The position numbers and the translations under genes are program-made. The notes beneath the pieces are model-generated. The model saw only the letters and a program-made list of their open reading frames with translations, did no database searches and was not told where the DNA came from. Below are positions 10,141 through 21,559 of a DNA stretch of 64,000 bases, piece by piece; the stretch's first letter is position 1, and the number at the start of each line of letters is the position of its first letter. Source of the DNA: Cristatella mucedo (Eukaryota > Bryozoa > Phylactolaemata > Cristatellidae); assembly GCA_009760855.2 (NCBI GenBank), contig WPIO01000005.1, positions 2,792,501-2,856,500 on the forward strand, written 5' to 3'.

Positions 10141-11539
10141 TTCAAAAGGCACATGGATTGAATGCTTCCTATTTAGAATAGATTATATTACCAAATTTTT
10201 TTGAAACTACAATCTTTGAAGATTTTTGCTCGTGCCTGAAGGGCAAGCTGAGCTGGCAAACGGGTCTTTTATCAATAATGGCAGCCAGTGCCAATTTGCG
10301 AACTTTAGCACTAATCCATCCCTATTACAAGCTAGGCTTGTTAGTCAGCGAGTTAGTTAAGTTGTTTGTCACCAGTCCTGCGTCTACAAACTGAACTTGA
10401 TATTAATAGTATTATTAGTAGTATTAATAGCCATGACGATACAGCGACGATGCATGTCGAGAAATTAGGAGGTCTACTTTTCGAATTTTTAAATTCAGTG
10501 GTAACATGCACTCTAATAGCTGAAATTAAACATGACATGCTTGAAATGCTAAAGCTTGATAGAGGGAGGAACCTGAAAGGGCTGTTTGTTTAAAGGATGG
10601 CCATGGGCTTCCCGAAACTTGCGTTCTCCCTTTGCTGTCACCCGATGCGACAACAGGCACTTACGGCGGTTTGCCATGGACTAGCTAAAGTTGGCATATT
10701 GAAAATCTACATGAGTGAGCCTGACTGACTAAGAGACACGTGCTGGGGATAACTTTGGTAAGCGATGGACATGCATAAATAAAATCTGCTGACGGGGGTT
10801 GCTATAGGGGGCTCACTTACCCGCTAGGTCAGCAGACACTGGGCAAGGCTTTCAAAGCAAAGCTAAGGCCTCCAGTGATTTCTCACAAGTGAGAGCTAGT
10901 ATTTCTAGCCGGAACGATAGGTAACCCAATACATGCCAAATCCAGATATGTGTTACACAGAGTTAAGCATATTTTTTAAGGAATATCCATATCTCGAATG
11001 TAATTTCGTCTCTTAATGAGTAGAAATATTGTTTACCACATAATGTCCAAAGATTTACAGCTTTAACCACTCAAGGGCCAAATTCTTGCATGTGCCGATC
11101 CCTCGTACAAGCGATTTTAAGTGTGTGAGTCTTAGGCCTCATGGCTGTAATACGAACCGCCGAGCATATCTACTCTTACCGAAGTAGCAATACTACTACA
11201 ATACAAAGCGTTACTTCCTCGACTAAAGACAGACACCATCCAAGAAGTATTATGAACACTCAGCTGGTCGCTGATGAATTTCAGTGGCTAAAGTGAGTCA
11301 TGCAATTAGCATTAATTTGTTAGAGACTAAGTGCTAGCAGCACTATGGATAGGTAAAAATACCCTGAAATGTGACTCCACAGTATGGCCATAGGTCAGTG
11401 TTAACTGAGCTGCCAGTATCTAGGGTAAATGATGAGACAGAGATAGCATCCACGATTTTCTGTACATAGAAATATCAACAACTAAGGATCGCCAAGCAAT
11501 ATACAGCAAATTCCGGATATGTGTCCGAATATTCCTTAC
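10141..11539. other. Intron 4 of gene A, mostly unassigned
   Basis: Non-coding. It contains dispersed repeat R3 at about 11075-11290, listed separately. No splice-flanked exon was recognised between gene A exons 4 and 5. Confidence 0.4.
11075..11290 (+). repeat. Dispersed repeat R3, copy 1
   Basis: Related to 62040-62250: both carry gtgagtcttaggcctca/gtgagccttaggcctca, then a tRNA B-box-like motif (aatacgaaccgccgag here, gttcgaatcaccgag there). A shared downstream part follows, ending near gctcgtcactgatgaa/ggtcgctgatgaa. It may be a decayed tRNA-derived SINE; no tail was identified. Confidence 0.4.
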
Positions 11540-11723
11540 CATAACTATACTCAGATGGTCGGGAAATGAGTGGGCCATGATGGCAAAGCTTGCGGTCGTC
11601 AACATGGCCGTACCGTTGGCATCCATTATTCGGCAAATGAAGCATAGACCAACGTAAATGCTTCCAGGCGGAGCAGCATCCAATACTCTTAAAAGATTTG
11701 CATCCATTACCGATCGACAGTAC
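11540..11723 (-). CDS. SLC18B1-like MFS transporter A, exon 4
   Basis: A 184-bp exon that completes the split codon from exon 3 with one base, then reads YCRSVMDANLLRVLDAAPPG, SIYVGLCFICRIMDANG and TAMLTTASFAIMAHSFPDHLSIVM, ending in phase 0 at gtaagg. The acceptor is ...ccttaag. It covers the end of helix 3, helix 4 (YVGLCFICRIMDANGTA, where the family usually has a conserved R and G) and the start of the loop before helix 5. The stop-free minus-strand ORF 11755-11420 surrounds it, but its last part is intron read-through. No gene B counterpart was found up to 64000. Confidence 0.88.
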
Positions 11724-12115
11724 CTTAAGGTAAACTTGCGTTCATGGAGGCACATTAATCACAGAACGATTTCTGCAAGAGAAGTGCGTTTTCACGCGAA
11801 GCCTTAAAACAAAGCCAGCATACGACGTTCACTATCTGGGGTGTGACAGTGATGAACTACCACACGTTTGCGGCTTGAGGCTGACAGCAGAAAAAAGTAT
11901 TAACCTGTCCTAGGCAGCTTGCATCTTAAAAGTCTGGCACTTGATTGAATCCTGCTTCACTGGCAAGTTCCTATGGTAATCAGACGTTAGTACCAATCAG
12001 GAGTGGCCACGGTTACCCAAGACGCTGGCATGCCAGTAGGCAGTTGATATTTTACCATGTCTCCTCCAAGTGACTCTGGCTGCTGTTGACTGTCTGGAGT
12101 GTTAGCACTCACATG
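11724..12115. other. Intron 3 of gene A, no recognised feature
   Basis: Non-coding sequence between exon 4 and a cluster of LINE-A copies. It ends with a TAA microsatellite that belongs to the next LINE tail. Confidence 0.4.
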
Positions 12116-12230
12116 ATAATAATAATAATAATAATAATAATGCACTTGATAAAGCGCCCTCAAAGAACTCAATCTCTAGGCGCTTTAAATTTGCTGCAAA
12201 AGGAAATGCAATTGAATGGTGAGTAATATC
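12116..12230 (-). mobile_element. Solo LINE-A 3' tail, minus strand
   Basis: A (TAA)n run is followed by tgcacttgataaagcgccct and the reverse of the LINE-A stem-loop, then the first 3' UTR bases (tttgctgcaaaaggaaatgc). Only about 115 bp of the element inserted. It sits shortly before a long plus-strand LINE-A copy. Confidence 0.8.
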
Positions 12231-12289
12231 ATGATATGTACCATCCTTTAAAAAATGCTAACCCAGCAGAATGATAATTTTCTGTATAT

Positions 12290-14345
12290 TATTAGCGGTT
12301 CGTGAATTATTTTCACCTTCTCAATGTATGCATTCAATGAGGGAACTAGTGACCTCGTCCTGAACTTCGTATCCCAATCAAAGAAGACAACTAGTCCTCT
12401 GGACCTTATACCCACTTCCTGCTCCTACGACGCATTGATATGCTGCTGCCATGCATAGCTAACATCAAAAATATGTCATTAGCCTCAGGTCATGTCGCAG
12501 AACCTTTCAAAAAAGCTGCAGTCTGGCCACTTCTCGAGAAAGCAACATTAGACCAAGAGAACATGAGCAACTACAGCCCAGTCTCCCTTCTACTATTCCT
12601 CTCAAAGACACTGGAACAAGTCGTGGCAGACCAGCTGAACTCATATATTGAAACTTCAAACCTTGCTAGTAAGTTCCAGTCTGGCTTTAGAGCTAATCAC
12701 TCCACAGAATCAGCATTACTTGGGGTGTACAATGACCTCCTTAGGGAATGCTGACATGGGTAGAGTGTCTCTGCTTGTTTTGCTCGATCTTTCGGCAGTT
12801 TTTGATACTATCGATCGCCAAGTTCTTCTAGAGTGCCTCCCATTTCTCATGGGCATCACTGGCACTGCTTTGCAATGGTTCAGGTCCTATCTCAGTAATA
12901 GACTCCACAGAGTATTGACGTGAATAGACAAAGATCATCCGAGGTATCTCTAAAATATTGAGTACCTCAGGGCTCTGTACTAGCTCCGGTTTTTCTCACT
13001 GTGTACCCTCTAGCCGTTGAGATTGCCAAGCACAATCCAGGCTTTCACTTCTATGCAGATGACACTCAGTTGAACCTTTGCTTTGATCCCTCCCAGCCTT
13101 TGAGTAGCTCGAATTCTCACAACTCCTTTGCTGCATGTATTGATGACATCCGCACATGGATGGCAGCACACATATTAAATAGAATGATGATTAGCCAACT
13201 TAATAGCTACGGGAAAACTAGGTGTGACTCAAACTGGATAGATTAACCCTCACAATCGGCTGTGCCAAGATGTCTCCTGCTGAATCTGCACGAAATCTAT
13301 GAGTTATATTCCAAACGGATCTTTCATTACAGGACCACATTAGCTCCACAGCCAAGGCTGCTTACATTCAGCTACATAACATTGCTAACATTTAGGCTAG
13401 TTTAGACAGGGATTACCACGTCTAAATTGGTCCATGCATTTGCGAGATCTATCTTGACTTCTGAACTCACTGCTTGCTGGTCCACCGGCATGTGCAATCA
13501 GGTCTTTACAGCTGGTGCAATACTCTGCAGATAGGCATGTGTGCCGTGAGCAGCACAGTTGCGACATCACACCACTACTCGCCGAACTGCACAACAAACA
13601 CATTAAATTCAAGGTTTTGTCACTCACTTTTAGGCCTATTCATTCTTTGGCTACAGCCTACCTATCAGATCTACTCCCCTATTAAACTAAGCACCGTACC
13701 ACCCACTTTTCGGAATCTAATTGTTTACTTATATCTCGTAGGAAATTTAAATTATTTGGAGACCGTGCCTTTAGTATGTATGCTCCCAAAGCCTGAAACC
13801 CATTCCCGACTTGCATCACGACGTCCCCTGACTTGACCTCATTTAACAAGAAACTAAAAACACATTTGTTCATCACAGTATTGATTAGGTTCCTGTTATT
13901 CGTCCTTAGTGTGCACATGGCTGCTGACAATGTGCATTCTGCCATTAACCATATTTGCATGCTGACAATGTGCATGTCACCTCCAACCATGTTATGTGCC
14001 TTTAGTTCATGTGCTGCCAAATCCTGAGACTCATTCCCGCCCTGTGTCACGACATCTCCACATTTAAAAAGAAACTAAAAACGCATCTATTTATCACAGC
14101 ATTTAGTGGGTCCCTGCGATTTGCTCTTTATGTGCTTATATGTGCACACACTTTGCACGCTGCCACCAACCACACTTACATGCTGACCCTGTGCATTTCA
14201 CCCCTACCCATATTATTCTTGTTATTTAGCAGGCTACCACTAACCATTCGATCATGCTTCCTTAATAGCTAATCTAGAGAGCCTAGAAAGAGATTGAGTT
14301 ATTTGAGGTTGCCATAAAAAATGTATTATTATTATTATTATTATT
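12290..14345 (+). mobile_element. LINE-A copy with decayed reverse transcriptase
   Basis: The longest plus-strand LINE-A. In order: a segment before the RT (MLLPCIANIKNMSLASGHVA, EPFKKAAVWPLLEK), RT fingers (NYSPVSLLLFLSKTLEQVVA, then FQSGFRANHSTESALLG), palm (VSLLVLLDLSAVFDTIDRQV and FHFYADDTQLNLCFDPS, with catalytic Y-A-D-D), then the C-terminal domain and 3' UTR. It ends in the stem-loop remnant and (ATT)n at about 14345. Frameshifts near 12750 and 12920 and later stops inactivate it. The region from about 13760 to 14000 is repeated at about 14003-14230, so the C-terminal/3' UTR segment is duplicated. Confidence 0.85.
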
Positions 14346-14890
14346 AGGAACCTGCCATATCATCCTCTATTGTCGTGCTGCAGGCTGATATCCTTAAGAT
14401 ATCATATGCTATCATATCATGCTGGCAGACACTGGTATCATTCCAAAAAAAAAGATCCGGCATATCTCCTAAAGCTTCGGCCCTAAATCTAACCGTACTG
14501 GATCAACGTGACCTTTCACTAGACGATCACATCAGCTCTACGGTCAAGTCAACCTGCTCTTACCTAACTGACATTGCGAAAACTTGAACCTGCTTTAACA
14601 GGGCACTACATCTAAATTGGTCAGTGCATTGTAACATCCGGTTTCGTGTGTGTTGAGTATGGTAGTCGCTTAGTTCCAACACTTCTCGCTGACCTGCACG
14701 GGCTCCCAGTTAAGGAAGCACCATATCGACTTAGAGATTCTATCACTCACTTGTAGGTCCCTTCGTTCTCTGGCTCTAGTCTAGCTATCAGAACTACTCC
14801 CCTGCAAGGCTAGGCATCCTACCACGAACCTTTCTGACTGGTTCAAGCTCTCATTAAAAATAGCTGGTTCAAGCTCTCATTAAAAATTAT
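14346..14890 (+). mobile_element. LINE-A fragment, degraded
   Basis: It starts with a remnant of the pre-RT segment, then jumps to RNLGVI/DLSLDDHISSTVKST equivalents (tcactagacgatcacatcag) and a decayed post-RT domain (cacttctcgctgacctgcac, ttctctggctctagt). A 27-bp unit containing ctggttcaagctctcatt is duplicated in tandem at about 14840-14890. No intact ORF remains. Confidence 0.65.
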
Positions 14891-15811
14891 GCTAGTTGAG
14901 GCCCTTTATGCTCGTCTTGAAAAATTCAAACATAGCATGGGATCTTACGAAAACATTATGGGAGATGATGTGTGAGTGCTTCTGCAAGGAAGTGATAAGC
15001 AGCATGGCTACTATTCTAGAACATATACTCATTTCTGAAGCTTTTGAGTGGTCATTTGAGAATGACTTCAAAGTAAATACAAGATTATTTTGATTCGTTT
15101 GCTGTTACTACTTACTAACTGTGAACCAAAAGATGCGAATTGTATGTCTTCACAACAACAAGACACAATCGACACAACGTACATTTACTCACAGTCATTA
15201 ATTGGCTGAGGCAGAATCTTTGGCTCAGTTCCTCTATTTATATCTGGAAACTCAAAAGGAAGATAGGCTTAAGTGACTAGCCCCTTTCAGGCTGGGCCTT
15301 AGCAACGATCCAGGCAATATACTGTCAGAACCTTTGTTGGAATGGTTATTTTAGCTTGCTGGCATGCCACAACGTTAGAATTGGGTAAGTGACAGCCAGA
15401 TACACTACTTTAATCATTTAGCTAGACTTCTAAAGGTAATTTTGCTCGCAAAAAATATCTTGACTTAGAGTGTACGTATCTTAATGCATTCTGACCAAGT
15501 AGAGGTTAATATACTTCTCCCACAAACCCAGACGGAGATTCGCTGGTCTCTAATTACCTATTGCGTTATCATTACAATGCACACACTACAGTGGGTAATC
15601 CATCACCTAGCGACCACCATTTCGTTCACAATGGATTGCAAGAAGTGGATGCCTAAGTTCGAACACCAGCAAAGGAGTCACCAGGGGTCCACCGAGGCAT
15701 CACACAGCAATAGGGCTGATTAGAGAGTTTACTGTTTTGGGCAACTCTATAACTGCAACACGGCAAAGAAAAATTTCAAGTTTTCATAAACCATCGTTAT
15801 CAATTACTTAC
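14891..15811. other. Intron 3 of gene A, no recognised feature
   Basis: Non-coding sequence between the LINE-A cluster and exon 3. Short ORFs (65 and 79 codons, plus strand) have no recognisable domain. Confidence 0.4.
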
Positions 15812-15885
15812 CCAAAAAGAACTATGCAGACGCTGCACATGAACAATCCAGATAGATACACAAATCTTGGGCCGATTCTGGACAT
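15812..15885 (-). CDS. SLC18B1-like MFS transporter A, exon 3
   Basis: A 74-bp exon reading MSRIGPRFVYLSGLFMCSVC then IVLFG and two bases of a split codon. Acceptor ...ttttttcag, donor gtaagt. Joined to exon 2 it creates YGSLMSRIGPRF, the MFS motif A (GxLxxRxGxR) in the loop between helices 2 and 3, followed by helix 3. The motif forming across the splice junction in the right phase supports both exon calls. Confidence 0.9.
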
Positions 15886-16536
15886 CTGAAAAAAGAATGT
15901 TGCAAACAGGCAGTTGCTTTTGCAGAAAACCAGTATAGGAATCATTCAATGTTCTAGCTAGCACTAAAATACAGGCTAAAAATTCGAAGAGCTTTTCCTT
16001 AGCCTGTAAAAGTTATAAAAGTGGTACCTTATGGTAAAATAAACCTTAAAATTTAGTGGTCAGACTTGCACAGCTATGCGAAATTTGATGTCATGCGTAC
16101 CCATCAATCAATACGGTCAAGGTTGCACCAGGTAACTAGCTCAACTGCATCATTCTTTGGGTTCAGCAGCAGCCTATTAGCGCCTTACATGGGACCCATA
16201 CAGCTATATTTATCATGCAGCGGACATATATCTAGCGAACTACAATTTTATGTCAACGGGCGCTGCACATGGACATCGATTGGAACTATTTTCGATGAAC
16301 ACATGAACAACCATTTACAATGGCTGCTAGTTTTCATGATCTTTCCGCCAACAGCATATGGGCATGAAACCAGCCAGACTGTGGCAAGACCTCCGTTGGC
16401 CGAGCGAGCCCAGATTCACATCAAATTAATTTTTCTCCTCACTCGACTAGGATATGGTCGGGGAGTTTATGCTCCATCAAAATTGACTGGCGAAGAAACA
16501 GCAGAATTTTAACCTGCAAAAATGTATCATTCTTAC
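15886..16536. other. Intron 2 of gene A
   Basis: A 651-bp intron between exons 3 and 2. A 148-codon plus-strand ORF (16066-16512) lies wholly inside it, antisense to the gene. It has no recognisable domain or repeat homology in this window and is treated as chance. Confidence 0.5.
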
Positions 16537-16632
16537 CAGGCTTCCATAAATTGGTGATACAATAAAAATAACCAACTGAAAAACTCCAAAAATTAGGCCA
16601 ATCTCAGTGTCCGATGCGCCTTTGGCTGTAGC
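16537..16632 (-). CDS. SLC18B1-like MFS transporter A, exon 2
   Basis: A 96-bp, phase 0/0 exon reading ATAKGASDTEIGLIFG then VFQLVIFIVSPIYGSL, flanked by ...atttatag and gtaaga. It supplies the helix 1-2 loop (KGASDTEIG, where SLC18B1 relatives usually have KGxSxxxxG) and helix 2, ending in the first residues of motif A. It follows exon 1 in phase after FFPNE, separated by a short 161-bp intron. Confidence 0.9.
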
Positions 16633-16793
16633 CTATAAATTGATGTGACATCATCATGATTAGCAACGCAGTCATTACGGAAAAAACTGAGAAATACTGA
16701 AGATTTAAATTATATCAGCCACATAATCTCGTACGCTAATTTAATATGCATGCAGGCGCTAGTAATGGTGCTCCTCGCGCTGCGACAGCTCAC

Positions 16794-17057
16794 CTCGTTA
16801 GGAAAGAACGGGGCAATAGTAGCGAAGGCCAGAAAAGAGCTGAAGTTTGATAGTCCCATTGCCATAATAGTTAGTTTCTGCCGCCCTGAGAGCTTTCTTT
16901 CTCTCCCTGTCTTCTCGTCTTGGGTCCGTTTGGCCGGTAAGGCAGGCAAGACGTGAGGCGTTCCGGGCTCATTGCTCCCATATCCTGTGGTTGAATAATG
17001 AACCGCATGACGCCCAACCGCCACTTCCTCCTCAGATTGACTCTCTTGGTCACTCAT
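16794..17057 (-). CDS. SLC18B1-like MFS transporter A, exon 1 (start codon)
   Basis: First coding exon of gene A: 88 codons from ATG at 17057 to FFPNE, then donor gtgagc. The start is supported by a purine at -3 (gccATGA) and an in-frame TAA seven codons upstream. About 60 hydrophilic residues (acidic SQSEEEV, a YGS-containing stretch, then a basic segment ERKLSGRQK) form the cytoplasmic N-terminus. Helix 1 is LTIMAMGLSNFSSFLAFATI, followed by APFFP, as in the SLC18 family, where helix 1 ends in a conserved P-F-F/Y-P. The product is a 12-helix secondary transporter, probably in a secretory or endolysosomal vesicle membrane. By homology it would exchange protons for polyamines or other organic amines; the substrate is an inference. 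Only exons 1-6 lie in the window. No TATA box or promoter was recognised upstream. Confidence 0.92.
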
Positions 17058-17509
17058 GGCACGCTGACTGAGATTTTAACTCAGATACAACGCTTATTGA
17101 TATCGCGCATCGAAGTTCCCACGTGAAATACCAACACGCCCCAAGCATAGATAGCAAGCAATAAGGGTAGCAACGGCTTAGTGTCTACAGCGAGTCGCAT
17201 AGCATACACTTTCTATACGAGTCGGGGTCAAGTGGTTGGCGCAATATCCCTCTTACATAAGTACGGGGCCCGTGTACCGGTGTCAGGACTGCCACAAATC
17301 CACAATATGTCCGTTCACCGTTTGCCGAGCATGAATAGCTGAAATTCCTGCATGCTAAATATTTCAGATTAGGAAAGTGCTTAGGGTCATTAGCGGTTGT
17401 TGAAGCATTATAATTGTGAAGCAAATGTCGCAGTCTATGGTGTAGACCGAATTCAGGCGAGCCGTTGCGCCAGAGCGAAAGCCAGGATTGGACCGACATG
17501 TTGTTGCAG
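17058..17509. other. 5' flank of gene A
   Basis: Presumed 5' UTR and promoter region of gene A. A 104-codon minus-strand ORF (17499-17185) has no recognised domain. No clear core promoter motif was found. The segment gtggttggcgcaatatccct near 17230 resembles gtggttggcggagcagtccc near 19048. Confidence 0.35.
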
Positions 17510-17720
17510 CGTCTGGTTACAGGAATGAGAGCAGTTTTGGTGTAGTGGTGTCGCTTGAATCCCGATTGAAATATTTCTTACAATTCTTTTCATTGTGTGC
17601 TATAAGCTACTCAGCGACAATCTTTTCAAGAATTTTTTGCAGAAAGGAAGAAGGGGTACTGGCCGATAGTTTGCCAGGTCCTCTGAGTCTAGTCCAGACT
17701 TAACTATTAATTTAGCCAAG
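17510..17720 (-). mobile_element. LINE-B RT fragment
   Basis: The minus strand reads KSGLDSEDLANYRPVPLLPF then CKKFLKR. This is the RT fingers motif [16 protein letters not shown], with diverged continuation matching 53480-53590 (gaatcctgattgaaat / gaatcccgattgaaat). A short, 5'- and 3'-truncated relic just upstream of gene A. Confidence 0.7.
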
Positions 17721-19047
17721 CACCGAGAGGACGGCCACCAGGCAAGCGTGGCCCCTGGCCGCTCGACAGGGCGTCTGAGTCGGCTTTCACCTACCAGGCC
17801 AGGGGGTGGCAACTGCCACCCCCTGGCTTCCCCTCTGCGGAGCCCGACGGTATTTTAACTGGACTTTATGGCTCATCCTAGGCACAAGAATTTGGCCCTG
17901 TGGCTGGTGCTGTGCAGATTCAGCTTTTTGTGGATTTAGAATGTACCGTCCTACTGGACGTTGACTCACTGTTAAGGTTTGGTCTCTCTGGATTGAAATC
18001 GCACTATCTTCTAGCGTCGACAGGCCTACTTGGCAGGGAGGTGCTAGCTTCACTGATATCCGTCTTGCCTATGCGAGAAGGTCTTCCTAGATCATTTGTG
18101 AGGCTGGATGTGAAAATTTTGTTAAGAACAAGCTTTTTCGGCCCCTGGACTAAAGTCCTTTGCAAAATGTAGCTCGCGTAACTGGTGTATTTTGTCTTTG
18201 TTGGTATTTACTCTACACATGCATAAGTAGCTACCTGAAGCACTGCTAGCGAGTCGTAATTGCTGCTCTGATTCACGAAGGTGTGCCGCCGACGGTTGCA
18301 GATTATAACAGCAATTTATAACTCTCGTGCCTTTGGAGCAAGTGTACATCCTTAATGTTGAGTGGTATATTTCAAAGCCATTTAGAACAGCCTGCCCGCA
18401 GCTTCAGCCGCAGTGCCATAATCACTAAATCGTAGTTCCGAGTTTGACTAAACTGACCGCTACTTCCGATGGCCTTTGATAAGCTTTGTCTAGATTTAAA
18501 AATTACCGTTTTCTAACCTTTATAATTCATGAGCCAAGAATAATCTCTATAACGTTTAATCTGTCTGATTTATTATGAACATACTTTAATATAGACTTGT
18601 GTAATCGATTAGCGGTGTGAGACAGTTGGAATGTGTATTGGATGATGTATACGGTACATCGGGGTTAAAGATCAAACCATTGTTAATGCCAACGATTTGG
18701 TACTTCGAGTGAAAGTCAAAAACAGGAAAGAGTCCAGCTAAGATAGCTGGAGAAAAGAGAGAGAGCAAGCAATCGAACGACAGTCACGAGATCTGCCAGA
18801 AAACCCCCTAAGCTAGAAGTGGTAGGGCTGAGACTGACAATTTATCGGCTGTTAATTCAGCTAAGATTTTTTAATATTTTGTTATTCTGGCTTCGCGTCC
18901 GATGGCAGACAGCACCGGCTTCTGCTGCTACTTGCACCCACCGCTCGCTCGCAGGCATCCTTTCTTCGGGCCACATGACTAGCCTGGTGCGAGGGCACAG
19001 CACCCGATGCAGCTCGGGCTGCATATTCGCTGAGTGCGGACAGTCGA
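17721..19047. other. Intergenic, no recognised feature
   Basis: Between genes A and B. Overlapping short ORFs on both strands carry no recognisable domain, and no transposon structure was recognised. GC-rich around 17740-17850. Confidence 0.35.
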
Positions 19048-19109
19048 GTGGTTGGCGGAGCAGTCCCTTTCACTAGGAGGTGAAGGGACTGCACCGCCTG
19101 CCAAGAATG
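19048..19109. repeat. Imperfect inverted repeat (hairpin)
   Basis: gcagtccctttcact, then agg, then aggtgaagggactgc forms a hairpin of about 14 bp with one bulged base. The pairing extends outward with gaps (ttggcggag on the left against accgcctgccaa on the right). Confidence 0.65.
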
Positions 19110-19139
19110 CCTGTTCTCCATCCTCTGGAATGGGCGGCA

Positions 19140-19260
19140 GGTGAGAGCTTAGCGAGAGTGCTTAAAGCGAGCAACAGAAACGGTGAAAACGTGGGTTTGA
19201 GTCCTGCACCAGACAATCCTTTATTGCCTGCAGCAAGTGGGTAGAAAATGGCAACTGCTC
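19140..19260 (+). repeat. Possible tRNA-derived SINE head
   Basis: It contains an RNA polymerase III B-box-like motif (gtgggtttgagtcctg) about 45 bp after an A-box-like stretch (agcttagcgagagtgct). There is no tRNA cloverleaf good enough to call a gene. Boundaries are uncertain. Confidence 0.35.
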
Positions 19261-19434
19261 TTCTACCGATTAATGACGCTGTTAAATCAACTAACCATTA
19301 ATTTCTACTTATATGGTGGGAGAGGACGACCAGGGCCAGAGTTCCTACTGAAGAACAGCTGTCTGGAAGACATGCTTTATTAGCTGGGGAACACGCCTGA
19401 GTAAACCACAACTGGAGAAGCAGCCTTATCATGC

Positions 19435-19505
19435 TTCCTTTTCAGCATATTTAAAGTGCCTAGAATGTTCTCTGATGGCGCTATGCAAACGTATTATTAT
19501 TATTG
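19435..19505 (+). mobile_element. Solo LINE-A 3' tail
   Basis: It reads tttaaagtgcctagaatgtt, ctctgatggcgctatgcaaa and then (tta)n. It is the LINE-A terminal stem-loop with part of the inner stem deleted. Confidence 0.65.
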
Positions 19506-21559
19506 CGTCAGCTTGGCCTGCTAGATGAGTTATGCGTCCAGATGCAGGCTGAGAGCTAGAACGCCGGCGGCAGCTTCGGCGGTACATTCAGCTATACATA
19601 TTAGATGTTGAGCGGTCATAGGCGGCAACGCCATCAACCAGAAGAGGCGTAAACAGAACTTCAGCCCTTACTACAGGCATGATGCTTGCGGCGGTGCTCG
19701 ACAGTACAGCTAGCGACCAATATTTCCGGAACTGGTACCATTAAGCATGACTGGCGAGGCTTGAAGCAGCCCTGATTCACCCAAGTATGCGGGCGGTAAG
19801 AAAGCACGAAGGCAATCAGCAACGCCTGTAGCTTAGGACTATAAATTTCGAAATACTGACTAATATGAAGCCGTCTGCCCTGAAAACAAGCTCGGGGTAA
19901 AGTTCGGCCTGGTAAATGAATCGAATTCCACGATCACTTGAGTTGTCAGTCCAGTAATCTAATAAATAAGTTAACGATACTATTGTTCATTCGATGCGAA
20001 AAATGGTCTTTGTAGCTCTGGCCTTTAAATTTCCGTTTCCTTAGCTGAGCTAACTCGTGCTCTATTGAAAAAATTAATTTGCACCTTTGCATATACAACC
20101 ATGGTGCACAACTGCAATTAGTATGCCTTCTGTGGTCACAGACAAGAGTAGAGATCTAACGGACTCTACATTCAATCTGTCGCTGTGTCCTTAGCACCCA
20201 TTAAATGACTTAGAGTGCATCTATACTTTAGTTTCTGATGCAAATAAATCCTTAATTTCAAAATACAGAGCTACCAGAGGCCAGCTTCCGTGAGGCTGAG
20301 CACAAATAAAAAGATTCGCCTTCAGTGGATAAAGATCCCACGTTAGGATTTCCGGTCCAGTGCTCACCCATTTGAGCTGTAATTGCAACTCTATTTGATA
20401 AGCGACTGGCTGTGAGAGTATGTAGATACAGAATTTTGGTTTCTACGAACGATGGCTTCATCTGTTCAGTTAGGGGCCAGGCAGGTCACTAACCAAATAT
20501 CGAAATAGCTCCATTTGGTATACCATAACTCTCACAATATTTGGTGAATGATTATCTTTCAAGCTAGCCTGGCAGCCATAATCAAAGTCCAATATATTAA
20601 TAATAAAGACTCATTTATGATAATTAAAATAACAACAGCATTTAAATATCTGGACCTGCACTTCAATAAGATGATGGATGAGTGGACAGATCCAGCAGAT
20701 CCGATGGCACTGTCAATACTTGATCACAGAATCATTTGACCTGGGCCCTAAATTGCTATACGATTAGCAAGAGACACCACCATCCTCTTCGGTCTACTTG
20801 CCTCAGCGCTACATGAGTAAAAATAGCGGTTGTTAGGAATATATCTACGGTAAAATTTCTACTTAATGGGTTGAGTCCCTTGTTGCACGGGGTGGATTGT
20901 TTGTCGCAGTCGGAACGCATTCCTAGCCTCTGGCTTTGTTTATACCAATAAATGTGAAATCATAGATACAGATTCGATGAATAGCTGTACATTGATCAAA
21001 CATTGTGCAATACATTGTGCTGGAGAGATGACTGTGCTGTGATTTAGGCGGTCGCTGAAACATTGTGCCCGTCTGGCTCAGGTCAAGTAGTTAAGTCCTC
21101 TAGCAAATAAATCTGTATTGCCTGCTACAGGCTAGAGTTCTAGCTGCAACAGCTGTAATGCCCGCAAGACAAATTTAGCTACGTAATCTGCACAGTTTTA
21201 ATTTATTATCTTACTATCCACCAGCCGACTATCGGAAGCCAAACTTCTAATGGTAGAGCTTGGATAAACCTGACGCATTCAATGGGAGTCTACCACGAGG
21301 AGAGATCTGCAAATGACTCCCAGTATTTTCTTTGAACCCTGGCAAAGAAACCATTGTCGCTAGATCGCCATGCACAGCTTCTTTTTGTTCCCGGCTAACA
21401 CTTATCCAAGGTAGTGTAGCCAGCCTGAAGAGCATAGTTCTCTCCTCACCACAGCCACTCGGTGGACGTTAGACAGAGCTGTGATGGCACACGCATCGGA
21501 GACAATCTCTCACCACACCACCTGGACCACGAGCAGTGAGCAGCCGTCGATCATTTATA
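19506..21559. other. Intergenic, no recognised feature
   Basis: No exon, transposon ORF or terminal repeat recognised. Short ORFs are without homology. Confidence 0.35.

Noticed and set aside
11420-11539. Extension of the 111-codon ORF beyond exon 4
   Set aside because: The donor gtaagg at 11539-11534 and homology end at HLSIVM; the remainder is intron read-through.
16066-16512. 148-codon plus-strand ORF
   Set aside because: It lies entirely within gene A intron 2, antisense, without a recognised domain or repeat match; a chance ORF of this length is plausible in 64 kb.
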